64,000 nucleotides of DNA from Dromiciops gliroides (GCF_019393635.1 NC_057861.1:80173327-80237326); one strand, 5' to 3'. Positions 12,000 to 24,563 are shown, numbered from the stretch's first letter. Translations and numbers: made by a program. Notes: generated by a model not told the origin, from the sequence alone.

Positions 12000-12640
12000 A
12001 TGAACGGCACAAGAACAAGGGAACAAGGAAGTCAAAGGTATAGTTTGGGATACAGTCAGTCAGTCCAGAAACAGCAGTGTAAAGTTAAGATTGTGAAAAG
12101 AGGAAAGGCCTGAATGTCGTATGGACTAGAACAGGGAGGGATGAAAGTATTGGGAATTGAGGTAAAGATGAATAAGCTTAAGAAGAATTAATAAATTAGA
12201 AGAGAAAGGACAGGAGATTTTGATCAGAGAAGGGAAAGTTCTGAGTTCAAAATCCAAGAGGTGGCACTATTCTTGGTGATGGCAAAAGCTAGGGTATAAC
12301 CATTCCTGTGGGTGATTGAGGTAGAATGAAACTGTAAGGTTCATGTTCTGGAATGTTCAGTGTATTTGAGGGGATATCAATTCCTATACTGAAGTCTCTA
12401 AGGATCATGGCAAGACTTGAATCGGAAAGAAGATGAGGATAATATAGACAAGAGAGAACTTCAAAGGAGAAGAAGTTGCTGAGTGATGGCAGTAGAAGGA
12501 AAGATCCCCAGTGACACTGGAGAACTAGGATAATGCCAACTCCTTCTCCTTTCTGGCTCTTTGTGTGGTGTCTGAGGCCTGAATGCAGGGCAGGGCTGGA
12601 CCTTAAGTTGACTTAAGGTCAACTTTAAGGCCAATATTTC
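12000..12640 (-). mobile_element. L2/L3-type LINE, antisense
   Basis: Segment 12320-12480 is repeated in diverged form at 12965-13145 ('gatatcaattcctatactga' versus 'gatgtcaattcctatattga'), showing two copies of one interspersed family, which I take to be antisense L2/L3. Confidence 0.5.
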
Positions 12641-13257
12641 TGCCTACTGGAAGGTGTTGAGGACCTGGTTGGCCAAACAGAAGAAGTCTAATACCTCTTT
12701 CACATAAAAATTCTTCAAATACATGAATATAGCAGTTACCACCATGGTCTTCCTTTTCTCCAGGCTAAACATTCCTATTCTTCCAAATGATTCTTATATG
12801 GCTTTGATCTTTATTCATTTCACCATCCTGGTCATATTACATTTGTCAGTGTTCTTCCTAAAATATGGTAGCCAGAACTGAACACCATACTCTAGATATG
12901 GTCTGACCAGTGCAAAGTACAGAATGATTTTCACCTTTTTTAATCTAGACACAAAGCCTCAATTGAGGTAGAATGAAGCTGCAAGTTGTAGGAGTTAAGT
13001 AGGCTCATGTTCTGGAAGGTCTGGATGGTATCTTAAGGGATGTCAATTCCTATATTGAAGTGCTCTAGGATGAAGGCAAGGCTTGAGTTGCAGACAGGAT
13101 GAAAATGATATAAACAGACAGAACTTAAAGTACAGGAAGTTGTGGACAAACCTAGATTTTTTTAAAAAAAGAACTGATGTCTGGTTGTGTCTTCCTTATT
13201 TTTTACTTGAGAAGTTGATATTTCGAGTTCAAGTGTAAGACTTTTACATGTATCTAT

Positions 13258-13875
13258 TTTTTAACATGTTGGACAGTTTTACTTCATTAATGGCTCTTAG
13301 GTGTCCTTGGCTGGACAGGTTCATTTCTTCTGCACTCATAAATAGCTTCTGGCTCCATAGGATGGCACATGGGGATCTTTGTGGAATTTTTTCTTGAGGG
13401 TGATGTGCCTGATGTTGCTTAGCATGGCCCAAGCATTCTGTCATAGTGGTTCTCATATAGGATATGGTAGGTTTCCTCTGATCAGTCCTCATGATGCCCT
13501 TGGTTTTTGTTTTTGTTTTTGCAGGGCAATGAGGGTTAAGTGACTTGCCCAAGGTCACACAGCTGGTGTCAAGTGTCTGAGACTGGATTTGAACTCAGGT
13601 CCTCCTGAATCCAGAGCCAGTGCTTTATCCACTGTACCACCTAGCTGCCCATGATGCCCTTGTTATCAGCAGCTGGTTCAATGCCCACCTTCCTCTGGTG
13701 GGTCAGCCCATTGTAATGACATGAGTTCTGGGTTTTGGGACTATTGGGTTAGTGCTGGACATCTGCTTGTTGCAGTCGATGAGGGAGTGGGAGCAATTGA
13801 GCTCCACTCATCCACTCAAGATGAGTAGATAGGGCAGCTGGGGGCTCCTCTCAGAGTGACTCCTAGAGACAGAAA
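13258..13875 (-). pseudogene. RPL28: RPL28 processed pseudogene
   Basis: Reverse reading gives scattered but ordered matches to large-subunit ribosomal protein L28: THLEW, NKQ..ST.P...K.R, YNGLTHQRKVGIEPAADNKG, QRKPTISYMRTTM, LSNIRHI, then AIL.SQK. The matches fall in different frames, so the copy has frameshifts as well as internal stops and cannot make L28. It has no introns, an A-tract on its 3' side (13256-13262), and imperfect flanks (gacttttacatgtatctat at 13239 on, gactttacttgtatttctat at 13879 on). A SINE sits inside it at 13503-13650. Confidence 0.82.
13503..13650 (-). mobile_element. tRNA-head/MIR-core marsupial SINE in RPL28 pseudogene
   Basis: Minus-strand subfamily B copy. Exact duplication atgatgcccttg at 13491-13502 and 13651-13662. 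Confidence 0.95.
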
Positions 13876-14279
13876 GGGGACTTTACTTGTATTTCTATCA
13901 AATTTTATCTTATAAGATTTGGCCCCATGTTCTAGTCTGTAAAAATCTTTTAGGATCCTAATTACCATCTAAGTTAGCTACTTCTCTCAACTTTTCATCT
14001 GCAAAATGAACAGATATGTTTAAGTCGAATTGAATGCCATCTATGCCTTCATTTAAGTTATAGGCAAAAGCATTAAGTAGTTTAGGGTCAATGACAGATC
14101 TCTAGGACACTCTGCTAAAGACTTCCTTCCAATGATTTCCCATTAATGACTAGTTCTTGTATGGGATTTTCCCAGTGAATAGGTAGCCTTTTCCCCTCTT
14201 TGTTCTAAGAAAGTTAAATGAGTACATAAATCAACAAATCTTAACAATTGCCAACAACAAGATATAGGCACAAACTGTC

Positions 14280-14475
14280 ACAGTAGAAAGATTGTCAGGC
14301 CTGGAGTCAGGAAGATCCGAGTTCAAACTCAGCCTCAGGAACTTATGACCTTGGGCAAATCACTTGACCCTGTTTACTTCAGTTCCTCATTGGTAGAATA
14401 GGGACATACTGGAGAAGTAAATGGCAAAGCACTCCAGTGTCTGCCAAGTATGAGGAAAGGGAATTGTCAATAAGG
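14280..14475 (+). mobile_element. SINE with RTE/BovB-like tail (MAR1-like)
   Basis: tRNA/MIR-like body ('gagtcaggaagatccgagtt', 'gaccttgggcaaatcacttg') followed by the tail words 'gagaagtaaatggcaaagca' and 'ctccagtgtc'. Confidence 0.65.
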
Positions 14476-14499
14476 ATATAACCGTCACTATTCAAATTA

Positions 14500-14930
14500 C
14501 TCTCTTCCAAACTTGTTTGAGGACAAAGGTCTCAGTCCCCCTCCTGTCCCCTCTGGCAAATAGATCACATGGTTCAAGTAGCCCTGAGCTGGCCTCAATG
14601 AGGTCCTCTTGGGCTGTGTACATATAAGGGAAGATTGAAGAAATGTCTCTGTGTCACTTCTTCCATTGGCTGAGAACTCAAAGAATAATTATGGAAATTA
14701 GGGTATATATTATTTATATAAATTGATATGTATATGTTATTTACAAAAGTTATTTACCTGTATTAAAAAAAAGAAAATTGCCTGTTCATTTAAAAAAAGG
14801 AAGAAGAAGGATTTGAAATACTAAGTTATATGTACTAGAATATATCTAGGTATATCTAAATGTAATAATGTAGAAAATATACATTATATATGTCATAAAT
14901 ATAAAAAATAACAAGGTATACATTTTAAAA
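14500..14930. other. AT-rich unrecognised sequence
   Basis: Largely A/T with TATAT-type runs from 14700 on; no gene or named repeat seen. Confidence 0.4.
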
Positions 14931-14934
14931 AAAG

Positions 14935-15197
14935 AATACTGCATTCAGGTTAGTTAGCTTTCTTGAGTAGGTTGTAACCCTTAAGTAACTAGCCAGTGAT
15001 GAACAAGGGGAGGGTCCATTTTGTGTTAGGGACAAGGGAATAAAAAGGGGCTTGCAAGTCCTCACTCTCTGCACTCGTTGGCCGTAGCACTTATTTGAAA
15101 GTGTCCATTCTCTTGAGAATGAAAATAAATGAGCCTTTGACATATCACTGCTGAGTTCCAGAGAATTATTGAGAAAGGGTCACTTTCCTCTCACCAA
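14935..15197 (+). mobile_element. LTR-like fossil fragment
   Basis: Has LTR architecture in plus orientation: an AATAAAAAGG TATA-like box near 15039, a GC-balanced stretch, AATAAA at 15124-15129, then a short U5-like end. The left boundary and any flanking duplication were not found. Family unknown. Confidence 0.45.
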
Positions 15198-15749
15198 GAA
15201 AACCCTAAATAGGGTCATGAAGAATCAGCATGACTGAAAACAACTAAACAAGTAGTTAAGCAATAAGATTTTGATAGATATGCCATCTATCATACCAAAT
15301 GTAGCTTCTTGAGGGCTATTCCCCAACTTGAACTCATAAGCTAGGTTTCTGGGGGGATGACTACCTTGACTACCCCAGGTTCAAGCTACTCTAAAGATCT
15401 ACACACTTTAACCACAGCTAATGAGCATATATAGACAGATTCACCTTCAATAATCAACCAGTTTACAAAATTAGCTCAAAGAAAAGGCATTTGTTGAAAC
15501 AGCATAGCACTGAAGGTAGTAAGAAAATATCCTTCACATAAAGCTGGAGTATACTCTCCCACAAATACATACAAAATCCACGGAAGATGGGGCACACACA
15601 TAGGGGCAACTCACAATTCCAGTACTGTAGATTCTCAATGTCCTTTCTCTTCTCATGATATCTATCCTCACATTGCTCCCTACTGAATGGAGTATCTGCT
15701 GGGTGAACTGCTCTCCTGAGCTTGTTCCTTACTGGGTGCAGTGTTTTGT

Positions 15750-15900
15750 TTGTTTGTTTCTTGTGAGGCAATGAGGGTTAAGTGACTTGCTCAGGGTCAC
15801 ACAGCTAGTAAGTGTCAAGTGTCTGAGGCTGGATTTGAACTCGGGTCCTTCTGAATCCAGGGCCAGTGCTTTATCCACTGCACCACCTAGCTGCCCCCCT
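15750..15900 (-). mobile_element. tRNA-head/MIR-core marsupial SINE
   Basis: Minus-strand copy, full core and head. Flanks share a loose 'agtgtttt' match only. Confidence 0.92.
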
Positions 15901-16313
15901 GGAGGGAGTGTTTTTATTTCATCTTGGTCTGGGAAATTACTTTTGGAAGGATCTGAACCTCATAGCCTAGTGTCCAAGAGTCTCAGATCTGGAACCTGCC
16001 ATCCCCTAAGTAGAATCACAGACCTAGGTGTCAAACTTGTCTTCTCTCTCCTTCTACCGGACCAGACTGACCACTAGGTGCTTAGAGTGCTTTGTAGACA
16101 GCTCCTTTTCTTTTTAAAAGCTTGGCCTTTCCTATTGGCTTAATTCAGTGGCTTGGGAGAGAAAAGGCATAAATGGTAACAAGTGGTTTGAGGTTCCATG
16201 TGCAAATGAAGCATCTGAAAGTCTTAAGTTCTTAGCAGAGGCAAAGGGGCCTTTCATCCTCCCTTATGGCAGAAAGAGAGCCATTCAAGTCTCAAAGAGG
16301 CTTTGTACCTTAT

Positions 16314-16402
16314 ACTAGATTTAGAAATAATAGAAATACTAGATTTAGAAATAATAGAAATACTAGATTTAGAAATAATAGAAATACTAGATTTAGAAAT
16401 AG
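16314..16402. repeat. 24-bp minisatellite
   Basis: About 3.7 near-perfect tandem copies of a 24-bp A/T-rich unit (key word actagatttagaaataata), followed by a decayed partial unit to about 16435. Confidence 0.9.
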
Positions 16403-16624
16403 TACTTTATACTAAATTTAGAAATTTAGAGTATAGAGAAGCAATTAGAGCAATAGAACAATAGGTAGTAAATGACCTCTGGTGCTCTGAGACACAGCTG
16501 GGGTAAAATCCTCCAAGTAGACTCTTGTCTGGGTAACCCAGAGAGTCAGAGTTCATACAAGATTTTATAGGCAGATTTCATGCATGGGTAGCTTTGTACT
16601 GTGCCTCTACCAACTTTTCTATCA

Positions 16625-16920
16625 AGCTAGGTGTTACAGTGCATAGATCACCAGACTTGGAGTCAGGAAGACCTGAGTTCAAATCCTGATTCGGACATTT
16701 TACTAGCTGTGTGATCCTGGACAAGTCACTTAATCTTTGTCTGCCTCAGTTTCCTCATCTGTAAAATTGAGGGATAAAAATTGCACCTACCTCCTAGGGT
16801 TATTAAAGCTCAAATGAAATAATATGTGGTTATCATTGGTTAACATATGGTTATGGTTAGCCTGTGGCTTTAGGCTAAAATGAGACAACATATATAAATG
16901 CTGTGTAAACTTTAAACAAC
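16625..16920 (+). mobile_element. MIR/Mon1-type SINE
   Basis: tRNA-like head, 'tactagctgtgtgatcctgg' core, 'cctcagtttcctcatctgta' and the 3' LINE-like tail. Confidence 0.8.
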
Positions 16921-17400
16921 TATATGTTCACTATTATTATATTAAAGGGAGAAAAGCTTACGAGTGCTGCTGAGTCTTGATCTCTGAGGGTTTTTAAATT
17001 TTGTTTTGTTTTCTGAGTAGCATTCTCTTTCCCTTTCTAGAAACTCATCTTTTGGGGGAGTCTCACTTCCTTACAAATGGATCCAGGGCAAAATATCTTT
17101 GGTGTTGTATCCTCTCTTTTCAGAGGCACCTAACATGTAAATTGTAGCATTCATTTCCATCCTGAAACTTTTATTTGTATGTCTTTTCTCATGAATCTTA
17201 GCTCTGCTCATTTCACTTCTATCTTCTCTGCCTGACTAGGGAATACATAAATAACTATGGATTGTTGAAGCTGAGTTCCTCTTGAAAAATAATTGTCAGA
17301 CTGAGCTAATTCCCATTTTGATGAACAACTTTGCATTGTCCTTGTACCAAAAAATCCCTATTCATCAATGTATAATTTAATTCTCTATATTTATTACATT

Positions 17401-17540
17401 GGGGGCGGGGCAGGGCAATGAGGGTTAAGTAACTTGCCCAGGGTCACACAGCTAGTTAAGTGTCTGAGGCTGAATTTGAACTCAGGTCCTTCTGGATCCA
17501 GGGCCGGTGCTTTATCCACTGCACCACCTAGCTGCCCCCA
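17401..17540 (-). mobile_element. tRNA-head/MIR-core marsupial SINE
   Basis: Minus-strand copy with a G-rich tail side ('gggggcggggcagggcaatg') in place of a plain T run. No clear duplication. Confidence 0.9.
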
Positions 17541-18016
17541 GATTTGTCTAAAATTGTTGCCTCTTCTTCATTCTCCTCTAAACACTCTTCTGTCCTCCAT
17601 CCAAGCTCATAATTCAATGAAAACTGCTCTCTCCAAACTTACAACTGATCTCTTAATTGCCAAATTAATTAATTGCTTTTTCTCAATCCTTATCCTTGAC
17701 CTCTTTCAGTCTGACACTGTCAATCACTCTCTTATCCTGGATAACCTTTTCTCTTTTCTAGTTTTTCATGACACTTCTCTCTTCTGGGTTTCCTCTTGTC
17801 TGATCACTCTTCAGTTGCCTTTACCATCTAGCTTGGTGGTCTCATTAACTCCAGTGGGATCAATTATCATCTCTATGCAGATGATTCTCAGACCTATTTT
17901 TCCAGTCCAGTCTCTCTCTTGACCACCAGCCTCATATCCCAACAGCCTATTGGACACATCAAATTCAACATGTCCAAAACAGAATTCATTATTTTTCCCA
18001 TTAAAACATTCCTTCT

Positions 18017-18183
18017 GGGGCAGCTAGGTGGCTCAGTGGATAGAGCACCGACCCTGGAGTCAGGAGTACCTGAGTTCAAATCCGGCCTCAGACACTTAAC
18101 ATTTACTAGCTGTGTGACCCTGGGCAAGTCACTTAACCCCAATTGCCTCACTAAAAAAAACACAAAAAAACAAAAACAAAAAC
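18017..18183 (+). mobile_element. tRNA-head/MIR-core marsupial SINE
   Basis: Subfamily A copy. Exact 14-bp duplication aaaacattccttct at 18003-18016 and 18184-18197, which lies in the LINE. Confidence 0.97.
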
Positions 18184-18881
18184 AAAACATTCCTTCTTCC
18201 AAACTTCCCTATTACTATTAAATGAAACCATCCTCTAGGTTACTCAGGCTTGCATCCTTGGTGTCATTCTTAACTTCTCTCTCACACTCATCCCATGTAT
18301 CTAATCAGTTGCCAAGTTTTGTCACTTTTACCTTCACAACATTATTAGTATACCTCCCCTTCTCTCCACTTATACAGCTGTGACCTTGGTACAGGCCCCT
18401 GCTACTTCACCATGACTGGAGTATCGCAATAATCCTCTATTTGGCCTTCTTACTCAAGTCTCTTCCCACTCCAGTCTACCCTCTACTCAACTGCCAAAGT
18501 GGTCTTCCTAAAGCATAGGTCTGACCATGCCATACCACAAAAAAACTCCAGGTGGTTCCTATTACTTTCAGGACCAAAAATAAAATCCCCTACAATTGAA
18601 AGCCCTTTACCACCTAGTCCCAGTCTTTTTACTTTACTCCCCGGTGTGTACTCTACAGTATGGTGACACTGGCCTTATTGCAGTTTCTCATACACAATAC
18701 TCTATCTCCCTACCTTGTGCCTTTTGGCGGCTATATCCATACTTCAAGTGGTTTCCCTGCTCACCTCTGCATCCTGGCTTCCTTCAAGATTCGATTCAAA
18801 TCTCGTCTACTGCAAGAGGTTTTCCCCAGTCTCCCCCACCATACTTCCATTCCATCAGAGGCCCCCCCATTGTACCATATG

Positions 18882-18884
<3 letters not shown>

Positions 18885-18920
<36 letters not shown>
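18885..18920. repeat. (TA)n microsatellite
   Basis: About 18 TA dinucleotides. Confidence 0.95.
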
Positions 18921-18925
<5 letters not shown>

Positions 18926-19094
18926 TAGTTACTTGCATAGCGTCTCCATTAGAATGTGAGCTCCCTAAGGGTAAGGGCTGTGTTTTTGCCTTTCTTTGTA
19001 TCCTCAGATTTTAGCACAGTGTCTAACATACATTATTTAATAAATGCTTGTTTATTGACGGCGTATCTTTTGTATCTACTTATTTGTGTATATT

Positions 19095-19510
19095 ACATTT
19101 TTTACCCAGTAGAATTTAATCTATTTGAGAACAGGGATTGTTTCATTTTTGTCTTTATATTTCCAGTGCCTAGCACAAGGTAGGTACTTAATAGAGGCTT
19201 GTTTAATTTATTTAGCACCTCCTTAATGTAAAGCACTATGTAAGGTGCTCAGAACACAAAAACAAAAAGGAAACTCCTTGACCTTAAGACACTTAAATTT
19301 TTGCCTGGGGGATGCAGGCATACATGTACACAGATAAATATAGTAAAAGGAAGAATGTAATGGAGGTAAAGGATAGATCAGAGTAAGTGCTCTAGGAATA
19401 TCTGAAGAAGTAGAGGATACTTTCAGCCTGAAGCATTAGGGAAGACTATATGAAAGAAGAAAGATAAGGATTCTGAAAAGTGTAGATGGGAGTGCAAATA
19501 AAAGCAAACA
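19095..19510. mobile_element. L2/L3 LINE tails in opposing orientations
   Basis: A sense tail at about 19095-19200 ('gtgcctagcacaaggtaggt') is followed by an antisense copy at about 19210-19510 ('agcactatgtaaggtgctca'). Confidence 0.55.
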
Positions 19511-20399
19511 GGTATCCATGGGGATGTTTGGGTAGAACTCTGGTATCATTCTTGGCAAATGTTGAGCACAAACTAAAGAGGGTTTAATATAGGATTAAGA
19601 GTTATTAGGTTGTGAGCTCCTGGAGGGCAGAGGCCAGGCCGCATGCACCCTAGTCCTTAGCTGAATGCATCATACAACACAAGCATTTAAAAAATGTTTA
19701 CTGAGAAAATGAGTATAGATACAATACTTGTTTTTATTTCTGCACCAGATTTGTAGTTCAGGGTGAAGGCCTCCAGCATATCCCTCTTCGTAAGATCTAT
19801 GAGAGAACATGGACAAGAATCCAATGGAACGAGAAAGCATCAGTGGGTAGTAGTTTATACCAATGGACAGGGTGCCCACACAAGGAAGAGATCACAGTTC
19901 CACTGAAGTACATGAGATTCTTGAAAAACTTGTAAAAGAAGCAAATCACCATGGAAGGAGTATTGCTAACAGTTCTATTAGAGATCATTTTGAAAAGGGA
20001 GATTTACTAACAACATTGAATAAATATACATTGAACTGAATTACTTCTATAGAGGCATCAAGTCCTACCACCCCTCTTCTACTAGATCATTACAGAAAGT
20101 GTGGTGGGAGTAAAATTAAGGGACGGTTCTTATTTGGGGCCTGAGAGGACTTGACAGTAAGCAGGACTTTTCTTGGATCCTCAATAGGATGGTACAAATA
20201 GGGAACCACTTTTTCCAGTCTCATCTCCCAGCTCAGGGCTTTCTCCTTCAGAGAATGAACCCCTGGTGTTTCCTGTGAGTCAGGGCTTATGCCCACTAGT
20301 TTAAACTTTGCCCTTCTCTGGTCCTAGGCCTCACTCAGGTTTCTTGTCTATAAAATGAGGGGATTAGAAGTTAATACTTGCAGTCCTAGTCCCATTTTC

Positions 20400-20930
20400 A
20401 GAGATTGTTTGGATCTAAGAGAATTGAAGAATCTCAGAATTGGAAGTGTACTCAAGAGCTATTTAGACCACCTCTAAGCAAGAATCTCCTATACAATGTA
20501 CCAGGGGGAATCTTAATCGGGACAAGTGGCCGTCCAGCCTTAGGAGATTTTTCCTGATATCAAGTCAAAATCTGCCTTTCTTTAACATCCATTTTCCCTA
20601 GTTCTGTGTAGTAGGACCCAGCAGAGTAAAATTCCTTTTCCAAGTGATAATCTTTTAAAACCTGAAGGCAATTATTATTTCCTCAGCCCTCAACATTCCC
20701 AGTTTTGATGACCAATCCTGTTAAGGCACAATTTTGCACTCCCTCCCTGTCCTGAGAGCTCACCTCTGGATTCGCTCTGCACACAATACTGCAAACGTGG
20801 TCTGCTTGAAGCCAGTGCTTGGAAATTTTATAATTTCTCTCCTCTGGAAGTCGTGGTTCTTTTGGCTACTACATCATATTATTAACTCATACTGAAGTCC
20901 ACTAAATCTTCTAGGCTCTTTTCAGATGAA
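20400..20930 (-). mobile_element. CR1-clade LINE, antisense
   Basis: Words 'gatttttcctgatatcaagt', 'ttccctagttctgtgtagta', and 'aagtccactaaatcttctag' follow the order of antisense CR1/L3. Confidence 0.6.
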
Positions 20931-20939
20931 CTATTTTCT

Positions 20940-22300
20940 AGTTTCGTCTCCCCTGTCCTGTGCTTCTCCTGAAAAGCCTCTTCTATTCTCTTCTCCTTAC
21001 ACGTCTCGTTAATGGGAAGAAGTGCATTATTTATCACAGAACTCAACCACTGTCTGAGGGTTTTCTTTCTCTCTTAACAAACTGGCAATCCAGGAATTCT
21101 TTGCCAGTTACCATTGACTTCTTTCTTTTGTTTCTCTGGTTTTCCTTAGCTCTCCTGGCCTAGGAAAGGAACAAGATGCTTCTTCCCTTTAACCCACTGA
21201 AACATAACATATACAGCTTCAAAATAAGTTTACTCAGTCATTATGGATAAAAGTAGCACCAAGCAAGCAAGGTAGGTACAAATTTTGCATGGTTACATAT
21301 ATGAAGACATAGTTCTTCAACTGGGTATCCTGCTTCACCTATTCCCTATATTCCCTTCACCATATTCCCTATAATTCCCTATTCCCTGTACTCCCTCCTA
21401 AATTCTCCCAGTCTGATACTTTCCCTTCTACCCAAAGAGGGGAAGAGATAGAGGAATTCAGACATATGAACCAATGTGAACAATGTGTAGGTAAGTAGAC
21501 AAACTCCTGTTCAGGAAAGCTTCCTAATGTTTCCTTCTAAGTATGGTTAACCTAAACCTTGTAAAAAAAAGCACCATGCAGTGGAAAGAATCAAAAGTCC
21601 TAGTTTCTAGTTCTGCTATTTAAAATCTGAGTGACCTGGTACAGGGCATTAGCTAAATGGTCTCTTAAAGCTTCTTCTACCTCCAATATTCTGTAACTTA
21701 TCTATCTCTATGACTGCCCATTCTGTTTCCATTTTAGCTTGTGGCATACACTAAATTTTAGCCTTGAGGTTCTGGATCCTTCCTCCTTCAGAATGGTCAT
21801 ATCTTTGAGACTTCTCACTGCTCCCTAACATTTTGTTGACTGCTGACTGATGGACCTATGTGACAAAAAAAAATTGTTCTAAGCCTTGGGTGCATTAAAA
21901 ACCTCAGATCTATAGAGAATTGGATCCCTTATGGATCATTTTCCGGAAACACTACACCTCAGCCTACAGAATATTTTTTTGCTCATGGCACAATATTAAT
22001 CACTGTGAAGAACTGTCCTATAACAAACATTTAATTTAACATAAAAAGGACAGATGGACTTCCAGATCCATCATCTGAGACCTAGGACTACTCTGCCTCT
22101 ACTACTTCCCTGTTCCTTTGATACTTCCCCAGAACTTAAAGGGTAGAAGGCAGTTCTCATGGGAATATCTCAGATGGGAAGAACAGGCAGCAAACTGAAG
22201 CTAGGGATGGGATCCTGGGAATATGAAAATGAGCTTCCTGGCACACCCTTTGAGAGCTACTGCTTGACATTATAATCTAAACCCTGATAACCTAGAATCA
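20940..22300. other. Mostly unrecognised; one weak MIR trace
   Basis: A MIR-like trace lies at about 21570-21700. The rest shows no gene or clear repeat; open frames are short. Confidence 0.4.
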
Positions 22301-22303
22301 GAA

Positions 22304-22567
22304 TTGCTGACCTTCCAGGTCACTAAGACAACAACAATCTCTGGATTCACAGGCCTACTCCATTCTAATCTCCATGTATCTGTGTCTTTTTTCTATGCTG
22401 TCACCTTCCCTGGGCTCACTGGCACCAGAACACCTACTCTCTTCCCAGGTTACCTCTCTGCCAACATGCCACCATGGCTTGATGAATCATTTTCTGAGAT
22501 TTATTTCCAAGGTTTATATTCTGATAATCAGAACATAATCGGAAGTGTGTATAAAGCCTTACACTAG
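22304..22567 (+). other. Open frame of unknown meaning
   Basis: An 87-codon frame with no recognisable domain, no CpG-rich promoter and no splice context. Kept only to record that it was examined. Confidence 0.15.
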
Positions 22568-22639
22568 GTGGCTGCCAAATTTACAATTTATCCCATCTAA
22601 GAAACACTCCTAAGCCAAAGTCTTGGCCTCTCATGATTC

Positions 22640-22800
22640 TCAAGGCTCCAGAAACAACATGATGTAATAGAAAAAGCAGAGATCTAGATTAAAAGGCCTG
22701 GGTTTAAATTGTAGCTGCCACATTTCTGAGCAACTCACTTTACTTTTCTGGCTCTATTTCCTTCCTCATCTATAAAATGAAGGATTATCTAAGGTCCCTT
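22640..22800 (+). mobile_element. MIR/Mon1-type SINE
   Basis: Diverged MIR body with 'cttcctcatctataaaatga'. Confidence 0.65.
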
Positions 22801-23239
22801 CTAGCTACAAGATACAACACCAAACTCAAACCAAAAAAAGGCTCTTGTCCCCTACGTTTTATTTCTAAAACCTGGCAGGCAAACAGGCCGGCTCTGCCCT
22901 TTCCAAGGAAGTGACAGCCACTGAGTGGTCTCAATTGGGACCCAGAAGCACAATTGATATCAGGTGCTGATATTCAACTCTCCACATCAATGGCTACTTT
23001 CTCAATCCACTCTGGTAAATAGGCCAGAAAAAACAAGCATATGAAATCAGGTTCTAATTTGCAAGTCACCTGCCCTCTCCCCCAACCAAGAGAAGAAATA
23101 CCAATTTTATCCCCAGGAAACACAACAATAAACAATAATAGTTTCCCCATTACCTCAAGAACATAATGAAACCCCTAAAGCAGACAAAGAGAAGCCTTCC
23201 TCCTCAATGACAGCTTGTCCTTCCCAGCAGACCTTGCTA

Positions 23240-24055
23240 GAGAAGGAGCAGTTAACTGGGAATGTTCAGCCTGGAAAAGAGAAGACTCAGAAGAGAGAAG
23301 AGCATGATAGCTGCCTTCAAGTAGCTGAAGGGTTATACTGTGGAAGAAGTATCAGATTTCTTCCACTTGGCCCCAGAAGGTAGAAACAAGACAGTAGGAA
23401 GTTGCAAAGACAGATTTCTGTGACATATAAGGAAAACACTTATCACTAATTAGACTGTCTTATTCAAAAGTAGAATAGGCTGCCTCAGTAAAAATAGTGG
23501 CTTTTCCATTACAGAAGGTCTTCAAGTGGAGGCTTTTCAAGAAGGCAGAGCAACAGCAAAAGAAAGGCAGAATGGCCAGAGTGCTGGACCCAGGACTCAG
23601 GTAGATCTGGGGTTGAATCCTACCTTTGAAATGAGCTGTATGACCATGGGCACATAATTTCACTTCCTTGAGAGTGTTTCTTCACTTGTAAAATGGGGAT
23701 ATCTGTAGTACCTACCCCAAGAGCTACTATACTGTGAGGATTGAATATGATGATGTATGAAAAGAGAGTTGTCGGGCAGCTAGGTGGCTCAGTGGATAAA
23801 GCACCGGCCCTGGACTCAGGAGTACCTGAGTTCAAATCCAGCTTCAGACACTTGACACTTACTAGCTGTGTGACCCTGGGCAAGTCACTTTTTTGCCCCG
23901 CAATAAAAAAAAAAAAGAAAGAAAGAAAAAAGAAAAAGAAAAGAGTTGTCAACCTTAAAGGTTATTTTGTAAAGAGAGATGTTGTTTGTTTACCAGTTGG
24001 ACTAGATGACCTTTGAGGACCCTCCCAAACTCTGAGATCTCACAATCTCTTCAAA
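23240..24055 (+). mobile_element. CR1-clade LINE, sense, with nested MIR and SINE
   Basis: Sense CR1 tail ('catgatagctgccttcaagt', 'aataggctgcctcagtaaaa', 'tcttcaagtggaggcttttc') to about 23560. Its terminal part ('ggactagatgacctttgagg') reappears at about 23998. Between lie a MIR/Mon1 copy (about 23565-23760) and the SINE at 23774-23941. Confidence 0.75.
23774..23941 (+). mobile_element. tRNA-head/MIR-core marsupial SINE
   Basis: Plus-strand copy whose core end is slightly shortened ('caagtcacttttttgccccg'). Duplication agagttgtc at 23765-23773 and 23942-23950; tail of A and AAAG units. Confidence 0.92.
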
Positions 24056-24108
24056 TCAAGCTTGCAATAGCCTAAAGAATATCACTATTCAGAAATTTAA
24101 CATGTAAC

Positions 24109-24254
24109 CTTTTTTTTTTGTGAGGCAATTGGGGTTAAGTGACTTGCCCAGGGTCACACAGCTAGTAAGTATTAAGTGTCTGAGGCCAGATTTGAACTCA
24201 GGTACTCCTGACTCCAGGGCCAGTGCTCTATCCACTGAGCTACCTAGCTGCCCC
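24109..24254 (-). mobile_element. tRNA-head/MIR-core marsupial SINE
   Basis: Subfamily A copy. Exact duplication aacatgtaac at 24099-24108 and 24255-24264. Confidence 0.95.
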
Positions 24255-24563
24255 AACATGTAACATTTCTGATGTTACCATGTTCCCTATATACAATTGC
24301 TGATGCCAAACTTCATAATGCCAGGCAATGGCATGACCAAACTCATAGGGAATAAATAGTATCTCTGGGAGAGTGGTTAGGCTGTTCTATACAGCTCATA
24401 CAACTTTTGGGCAGAGAGCAAGGCCAGAGCAGAAATAGAACATTTCTTTTTGTTATCAGCTTAGGTATTACTGGATTCAGATTCTTTCATAACTGAAGAG
24501 GGAGTTATTACTGAAGGTTTCTAGATAATCATCAGACTAATAATTCAACCATCAAAACCATAT

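Larger units (their letters stand above)
12690..14210 (-). mobile_element. CR1-clade LINE interrupted by an L2/L3 piece and the RPL28 pseudogene
   Basis: Antisense CR1 runs at 12690-12960, about 13185-13256 ('gttcaagtgtaagactttta') and 13876-14210 ('tatcaaattttatcttataa', 'aatgacagatctctaggaca'). The breaks are filled by an L2/L3-type fragment (about 12965-13180) and by the retrocopy at 13258-13875. Confidence 0.65.
17545..19060 (+). mobile_element. L2/L3-type LINE, 3' part
   Basis: Sense copy of the CR1-clade ORF2 C-terminal half (reverse-transcriptase words NMSKTEFIIFP near 17970-18000) through the 3' end 'ttagaatgtgagctccctaa' and 'aataaatgcttgtttattga'. Interrupted by the SINE at 18017-18183 and a TA run at 18885-18920. 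The short open frames across it are remnants. Confidence 0.8.
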
